Below, one piece after another: positions 50,111 to 64,000 of a stretch of DNA of 64,000 bases. Where the stretch lies: the NCBI GenBank assembly GCA_012295275.1, contig CM022679.1:24813002-24877001 (forward strand). Reading direction: 5' to 3'. Numbering within the stretch: the first letter of the stretch is position 1; every line of letters begins with the position of its first letter. The notes beneath the pieces are model-generated. The model saw nothing but the letters and a program-made list of their open reading frames with translations, was not told the DNA's origin and made no database searches. The stretch comes from Chrysomallon squamiferum. Lineage: Eukaryota; Mollusca; Gastropoda; Neomphalida; Peltospiridae. The position numbers and the translations under genes were made by a program.

Positions 50111-51133
50111 TCATATGCAAAACACAGACTTTCACACATACTGACCATTATTTATACAGGTACACATAGACCCAGAAGACAATGTATACACAAATATATT
50201 TGGTTATAATTTAAATCATTATAATTTGTAAAATTACATAACTGATTTATAACAGTTTATATTTTAAAAAAATTATTTAAATTAATTAGTCCTTTCTACT
50301 TAACAATAATAAAATATTTTTCTTGTTTTGTTTATTATATTTTGTATTTATAAATTATATTTCTATTTATGAATTTTATTCCTGTAGATACAACAGAATG
50401 TTGAAAAATATGTTTAAAATCGGTATTTTTATGTCTTCAGTTTAAACTAAAATTGAAAATGTTGCTAATCCTATTCATATGTTGCTTAAAGAAAAAAAAA
50501 AAAAAAAAAAAACCTAATAAAAGTATCTTTTCAGACTTAAGATATTCAAATTAAAAAAAAATAAGACGATGTTGATATAAATTACACATGCACGCACACA
50601 CGTATTATAAAGAAAAATATTTCCTCGTGACGTAAATTAATACGAGTATCAGTACTATCATTATTGGCATATCTCAGTACTGAGTATGATTATCTGTATC
50701 GTAATAGTTGCATCAGGAAATTATGAATGAAATATTAGTTGTCTGTTTTTTTACTCTTGATATTTTATTATTTCATATTACTTTTTAATTTTTTTTTTTA
50801 AATTATTTATTTTTTTAATAAACTGATTAAATTAAATCAAAATAGATAATATTATAAAATACAAACTCGTTCTCTAGACTGCTTTTTCTCTTTCTGCGTG
50901 GGATCCATAGCGTTCATTAGGTAACGAACTCCAAAGTATGTGACAGTAAACGATGCTGCCAATCCTATTAAAGTTGATATAATTTTTGCCAACAATTCAT
51001 TTTTGGCAGAGGTATTTTCGGGAATATCACTTGACCCTTTCATCATGCCTTCTGCTGCAGCTTTCAACATTTTTACCGATTTCGTAAAATCACGTTGTAC
51101 AGAACGAAACACGGAAGTTTGCGTATTTTCCAT
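43555..51133 (-). CDS. ATAD1: ATAD1/Msp1-type AAA ATPase of outer mitochondrial membrane
   Basis: Membrane-anchored AAA translocase that extracts mislocalised tail-anchored proteins from mitochondria and peroxisomes. Ten exons (minus): 51133-50867, 49257-49213, 48678-48501, 48093-48025, 47303-47215, 46422-46380, 46046-45850, 45458-45408, 44371-44229, 43678-43555 (stop 43555-43557). All phases agree and give 401 residues, against about 361 in vertebrate ATAD1. Exon 1 holds an N-terminal membrane helix ([20 protein letters not shown]). Exon 3 shows [10 protein letters not shown]. Walker A GPPGCGKT is in exon 4, pore-loop KWYGES in exon 5, Walker B IIFIDEID spans exons 6-7, and sensor 1/Arg fingers (MGATNR, LRRMP) are in exon 7. 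[13 protein letters not shown] in exon 9 is sensor 2. The N-terminus carries about 25 extra residues before the membrane helix. Confidence 0.97.
44426..44548. repeat. (GTAGG)n/(GTAGA)n pentanucleotide repeat in ATAD1 intron 9
   Basis: About five GTAGG units followed by about 18-19 GTAGA units. The 71-residue frame across it is an artefact. Confidence 0.96.
49515..49646. repeat. Recent 66-bp tandem duplication in ATAD1 intron 1
   Basis: Two adjacent 66-bp copies starting ATTACTGAAGTGGAAAATGA differ at a single base (ATGTCC against ACGTCC). Confidence 0.96.
50065..50101. repeat. (CA)n microsatellite in ATAD1 intron 1
   Basis: About 18 CA units. Confidence 0.95.
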
Positions 51134-52375
51134 ATTTTAATTAAAAAGTGTACAAAATGGTAAAACGAAAAAACAGTTTCATTAGTTTAATTACGGTTAT
51201 ACGTTTATTCCATAAATAAATTACTAATTTAGTAAGATAATATTATTATAACTTCTATAAATTAATACCAGTAACGTCTGTCCTGACTTGCTATAATTAT
51301 TAAACTTCCTACACTTCTTTTCCCATCAACTTTCATGTTGCAGATTTTTAACTTTGTAGATTACGAAACAAGTCGAAAAATAATTACACGGAAAAAAGCA
51401 TTCGTGAAATGTCGGTTGTTTTCGTAATTTATTCTTGAATACATACAATAAAATATAGTTTTTATAGTTTGGGATTATTTTCCAAGGAGCGACATTCATT
51501 CGGATTATTACTGATAGACAGTAATTTGCCTCTTGGAAAGATATAGTTTATTTTCTTCAGCTCAAAGAGGAAAACACACAAAACAACTTCATTCAAAAAC
51601 AACATTACTAAAAGACCCATTTCCTTCAAATCCACTTTATTGATATGTTACTTTATGTATACTATTTATGTTTTTGAAATGTTCAAGCTAGTTTATCAGT
51701 TATTTTCGACAATTTCTGAAATGTGACATTTATTTTTACAACGATTTTAACTTGTTCACCATTATGTTTATATTTATTTTAATATGTTTATGTCCATGTC
51801 TTTTTATATTTTAATCAGTTTACACTGTAACCCTTTAACATACTTAAGGTGCTATATAAATATGGTATAATAATAATAATAACAACAACAACAACAAGAA
51901 CATGCACAATTTTTATTTTATTTTTGTAACGTGTCCTGTCAGAAATTAGTGAATATTTGTAAGGTCTACCATAATATATATCTATATATCTATATCTATC
52001 TATCTATCTACCTATCTATCAATCTATCTATCTATCTATCTATATATATCCGTGAATTTTTTTCTTTGAACCTCAGTTGATATAAATGTTTTTACTTTTA
52101 GGGTCCTGGTATTTTCATTTATTTATTTACTTTAATATTTTATAAAATTATTTGTATTTATTCTGATCTATATTTTGGAATTATCTAGTTCTATTAATAC
52201 CCCATTCTTATCCCCACAAGTACATTTAAAGTTTATATAATAATTGTAGTTTTTTGCCACTGTACTATTTTAAAGTGCAGAGAGAGAGAGAAAAAAATAT
52301 ATATATATATAAATTGGGAAATAACGATAAAAAAAATATAATAATAAAAAAAAAATTAAAAAAATCGAAAACTGC
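51134..52375. other. ATAD1 5' flank and intergenic DNA
   Basis: The ATAD1 promoter should lie just above 51133, but I see no diagnostic element. A (TCTA)n tract is at about 51985-52048 and an AT-rich stretch at 52290-52370. No gene is visible. Confidence 0.5.
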
Positions 52376-52495
52376 ATGTCTACAGCACTCGGTGTTCCCA
52401 GGCGGTCACCCATCCAAGTACTAACCGAGCCCTACGTTGCTTAACTTCGGTGATCGGACGAGAACCGGTGCTTTCAACGTGGTATGGCCGTAGAC
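52376..52495 (-). rRNA. 5S rRNA: 5S ribosomal RNA
   Basis: The minus strand begins GTCTACGGCCATACCACGTT and ends GTGCTGTAGAC, about 120 nt, with closing stem ends complementary. The internal pol III control region is intact: A-box AGTTAAGCAACGT, then GGGCTCGGTTAGTACTTGG and GATGGGTGACC. On the minus strand the downstream sequence is TTTTCGATTTTTTT, a suitable T-run terminator. It is a singleton here rather than part of a visible array. Confidence 0.96.
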
Positions 52496-52658
52496 AACAA
52501 GATGTTGAAAATAATCGTATACAAACATAATAATTTAATGCAGTTCGACATAGCGGGAAAATATAATTTCAATATATTTTTCTTATTATAATGTTGTTTT
52601 TTCTATTCTAATTTCATCGGTATTGTGAAATAAAATTAATAAGCTCCTGTGTAATCAC

Positions 52659-52890
52659 GTGATCGAACTCCCCTTCTATGTCATCGCGCTCCGTAACTTT
52701 CAGCGAGAGAATGCTAATAGTGCCAGACAGACACAAATGGCAATTCAGCAAGAACTTTCCAACGAACTAGAATCGATCAGGGAATGGATAATTGATAATA
52801 AATTGTCTTTCCACCTTAGAAATACTGAGGCAATATCTTGACAAGTCCGATGCCGGACGAAGATTAAATACGTAGGTGTCTTAATTCAAA
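52659..52890 (+). pseudogene. Reverse transcriptase fragment of a non-LTR retrotransposon
   Basis: Reads QELSNELESIREWIIDNKLS then HLRNTEAIS, followed after a stop by RTKIKYVGVLI. This order (W..x.NKL..H..KTE, then YLGV.I) is the thumb-side pattern of LINE reverse transcriptases. Only about 75 codons remain and there is no YADD motif, so it is a dead remnant. Confidence 0.55.
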
Positions 52891-53387
52891 ATTAAACCTT
52901 CCTCATATACTATATGCTATATTATATAAAATATAGTATATGCAGAGCAGATCCAGTGTAAAATCTCTTCAGATACCTCGAGTTAAATCTTTAGGTAAAA
53001 TAACTTTTAATTATACAGAAATATTGGCTTGGTAAGAAATACCAACTGAAGTTAAGTTTTAATAAGCAAGCTTCATTTTAAAAAAAAGGTGTAAACTATT
53101 GTAATTTAACAATTTTAATTACCAGGAAGGAAGTTCTTGCATTCTATATTTGTCACAAACTATATTTTGTCTTTTGAATTATGTCTAGTCCACCATCTAC
53201 CATACATATCTGTTAAGCTTATCCTCATTATCATAATGAAAATAAGTGTTTTCACTTTCTTCTGGTTGTGTTTTTTAATTGTTTTGTGTAATTACATTAT
53301 TTTACATTATAAATAGTAAACGGATTGAAAATTGGAAAATGAATTAAAACCAAAATATTAAATCTATGTTGTTAATTTAATGTTATT

Positions 53388-53472
53388 GCTGAGAGTCCAG
53401 CCAACTCAGGCATTCACTTGTTCAGTTACTAATGAAGCCTTGCTTCTTAATTTTGGTGATCAGACAAGTTCT

Positions 53473-53475
<3 letters not shown>
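53388..53475 (-). pseudogene. Degenerate 5S rRNA-like sequence
   Basis: The stretch CTTCTTAATTTTGGTGATCA and flanks align to the 5S gene at 52378-52465 with the same order of blocks. For example GCTTAACTTCGGTGATCGGA corresponds to TCTTAATTTTGGTGATCAGA. Control boxes are mutated. It could be a 5S pseudogene or the head of a 5S-derived SINE. Confidence 0.65.
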
Positions 53476-53510
<35 letters not shown>

Positions 53511-55464
53511 CCGTTCAGTATTTTATATAGTTCATTTTAGATACAAATATTTGTAAGCACTCACTGGTAATTATTAGTTTGATTATCGTCTGGCAGAGTA
53601 CAGCTGAGATGGACATCATCCAGTGGGTATGTTCAAATTGTCTTCACTTTCCTCAAAGACATTTGCCATTTTTTTTCATACATTTGATTACAACATAGAA
53701 CATCAGATACTGTTCTGTATGTATAATTACTTCACAGAAATCCACAGTAATGTAAGAACAATAACAAAGTACTAAAATGATGTGTTAAGTGGGTTTTGTG
53801 GAAATGAAAAAATTGAACCGCAGCTTTGCTAGAAAAATATTTGGTAACGCCAATAATATATATTAATTTAATTTGCATATGTTTGAAAATGACATCTACT
53901 TGCCACAAAATAATAACAACAAGATGAAAATATATTTTTGTTTAATATATGCATTTTTCAAAACAAAAATATATATGTGTGTGTGTGTATATATATATAT
54001 ATAATATATGTATTTTGTTATAAATAGTGCATTGTAAACAAAAGCAATAACCTAAAATACATTATCAAAATCATGGAAATATATTTAATATATTTCACAT
54101 ATGAATATTGTCTTAGCCTCATTTGTAATAAAAATATTAAAATATCTCTAAATATAATTGTTTTCCTTTCACTGATCCAAAGCTGTTAGTTCTAATGCAA
54201 ATTAAGGTAAACATAATTTATTTGTGACATCTTTAATGATTTGTTCATCATGAAATAATAAATGAGGAAAAAAGAATAAAAGTAAATTTAGCAGTAATAG
54301 CCACATATGTAGGAATATATTTAGATTTTTGTTGTAATATTTATTTTTATTTTATTTTCTCTTACTTATTTTTTTTAAAAAGCTTTCTAATTTTTTGATC
54401 TGATTGGTCATAATTTTTATTCAATTAGGAGTAAAAAAAGAAGAAAAGGTTTCTGAGTAATAATTGTAATGTGGGTAAATATTTAAACAGTTTATTTGGT
54501 TTTCCAAATCATTTTATAATCTTATTTCAAACTTTTCTTGGCTATGATTTTCTCTATGGAGGTACATTGTATAAAACCCCATGTTAACTAGATGATTTTA
54601 TAAATACAAATAAATGTGTGTGTATATATATATATATACACACAAACACATTCACACATTCTCAGTAAAGTTTAATCATAAGAAGGATGTATTTGTCTTA
54701 CAACTGGCAGTTCACATGTTGACAAAACGTATCAAAGATCAAAACAGTGTGGTTCCAAATAAAATTTTTCGGAAATCGTCTTTTTAAAAAAATTATTTTT
54801 ACTTGTTTTCTGAGGCAATGCCACTGATTCATGCTGTTAAGCAGATGACCATAACATGACTATTGCTGAATGTTTTACACCTGATCCAGAACATTCTTTT
54901 CACTGCAGTCATTTTTAGTGATGCAGAAAATACACCTGTAACCTATTATTAATGTATATTCTGCGTTACGACTATCTCACCAAATAATACTGAATTGTTT
55001 CTGAATATGATTAACCTTTTCTGGTTTATAAATCTGCCAAATTTTGCATTCGAAGTATTGGATAGGTTGACACTAATGAATTAAATGGAATAAAATCTGA
55101 TTTAAATATTTTGATAAATGTTAATTATTATTTTTTGCCTTTTTAATGTGAAATTAAAAAAATAATGGCATTTTAGTCAAATTACATGCATATATGTATT
55201 TATAAATATTTGTATATTATGCTGTTTTAATTAAAGTTAAATGTGTGTTTGTGTGTTTATAGTTGACAACTTACAATTCTACCATAGTAATGTTATGCTT
55301 TATAGTTTTTATTTATGAACATACTTGAATAATATCAGTCAGCTATGATCATAATAACTATAATACCAGTGTATGCTTACATGATGCACTGAAATGTGTG
55401 CTAGTTTCAAAACAAAGTATTTCTCATCTAATTGCTATTTGTTTGTACTAATAGCAGTATGTTT
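53476..55464. other. Intergenic DNA, no gene seen
   Basis: Starts with a ~33-nt poly-T, then AT-rich sequence with small (GT)(AT) tracts near 53977-54002 and 54620-54640. No coding or RNA signature is recognised. Confidence 0.5.
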
Positions 55465-56045
55465 CTAACCATTTAAATATAAAGAACTAGACTGAAGTTG
55501 CTGATGAATAATGTCAAATATTTCTATAATTGTCCAAATATATAGATCAGTCAGATGTTGCTGATACCAGTATGTCAAATATTTTTATGATCATCTAAAT
55601 ACAAAGATGTTCTGAAATGTGTAATTTCAAATATTTCTGTAATTATCTAAATATAAAGAATCAGTCAGGTGTTATTGATATGAATAATGTTGAATGTTTT
55701 CATAATCATCAAAATACATAACGAATCATTTGTTGCTGATATGAATAAGGTCAAATTTTTCTATAATCATCTAAATATAATGAATCAGATATGCTGCTAT
55801 CAATAAATCAAATATTTCTAAATATAAAGAATCAGACTGAAGTTTCTGGTAATATCAGTAATGTCAATTATTTCTCTAATTTAAATATAAAAAAATCAGA
55901 TATTATTGTTATGAGTAATATCAAATATTTTCATAATAATCTAAATAATAAATATTGTTGTCAATATGAATAAGTTCAAGTTTTTCTCTAATCATCTAAA
56001 TATAAAGAATCAGATTCAAATTGCTGATAATATCAGTAACGACAA
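55465..56045. repeat. ~65-bp degenerate minisatellite at 3' end of oxidase gene
   Basis: About nine imperfect units built from ATTTCTATAATCATCTAAAT, ATAAAGAATCAGA and TTGCTGATAT. The array ends about 30 bp from the stop codon of the minus-strand oxidase, so it probably forms its 3' UTR. The 60-residue plus-strand frames here come from the repeat. Confidence 0.88.
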
Positions 56046-56073
56046 ATTCAGCCAGTTCACTAAATATTGCAGA

Positions 56074-63745
<7,672 letters not shown>

Positions 63746-64000
63746 CTGAAAGAAAATGGTCATGAAATTACATTTAAAAACAACATTATAAGTTATTTGC
63801 AGCAGATAGTAGTATACTAGTAGTAGTAGTAGTAGTAATAGTGATACTAGTAGTAGCATGTAGAATAGTAGAATTAGTAATAGCAGTAGTGGTAGTAATA
63901 GTAACAGCAGCAGCAGGAGATAAGAATAGTAAAAGTATGAATAGTAGTTGCAATGGTAGTAGAGGTAGCAGTAGAAGTAGTAGCAGCAGTAGAGTAGAAT
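63746..64000. other. Oxidase intron with imperfect (AGT)n
   Basis: From 63808 to the window end the sequence is an impure AGT/AGC trinucleotide array. The next upstream oxidase exon lies beyond the window. Confidence 0.8.

Overview
The window is animal nuclear DNA: AT-rich, with GT-AG introns, many microsatellites and minisatellites, and transposon remnants. Protein style points to a lophotrochozoan, most likely a mollusc: a single-coding-exon Toll-like receptor, a TRPM channel with many small exons, and a molybdenum hydroxylase with an insect-aldehyde-oxidase-type motif. The taxon is an inference. Exon boundaries were set by hand from family motifs, splice sites and phase agreement.

Layout. 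1-17929 (+): a TRPM-family cation channel, 22 visible exons, 5' end outside the window. 18.6-23.7 kb: a decayed tandem array with no gene. 24.7-25.5 kb: a duplicate of the promoter and first exon of the caspase gene, without caspase coding exons. 28.05-34.1 kb (-): an effector caspase whose frame is broken in four places, including a 23-bp tandem duplication that cuts off the conserved C-terminal strand. 37.0-40.7 kb (-): a Toll-like receptor with an atypical TIR BB loop. 43.55-51.13 kb (-): an intact ten-exon ATAD1/Msp1 AAA ATPase. 52.4 kb (-): a complete 5S rRNA gene, with a 5S-derived relic 1 kb away and a small retrotransposon RT fragment between them. 56.07-63.75 kb (-): the C-terminal (molybdopterin) half of an aldehyde oxidase/xanthine dehydrogenase-family enzyme, continuing beyond the window.

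The genes do not form one pathway. The caspase and TLR are adjacent and co-oriented, and both copies of the caspase 5' segment carry a kappaB-like motif, so a link to innate immunity is possible but unproven. ATAD1, TLR and the oxidase read perfectly through every visible exon. TRPM and the caspase carry clusters of frameshifts with otherwise conserved residues, so either local consensus errors or recent inactivation must be considered. I found no clear new biological system. The best leads are the duplicated caspase promoter, the caspase C-terminal duplication, the divergent TIR BB loop, the 58-bp near-perfect palindrome upstream of the caspase, and the 5S/5S-relic pair.
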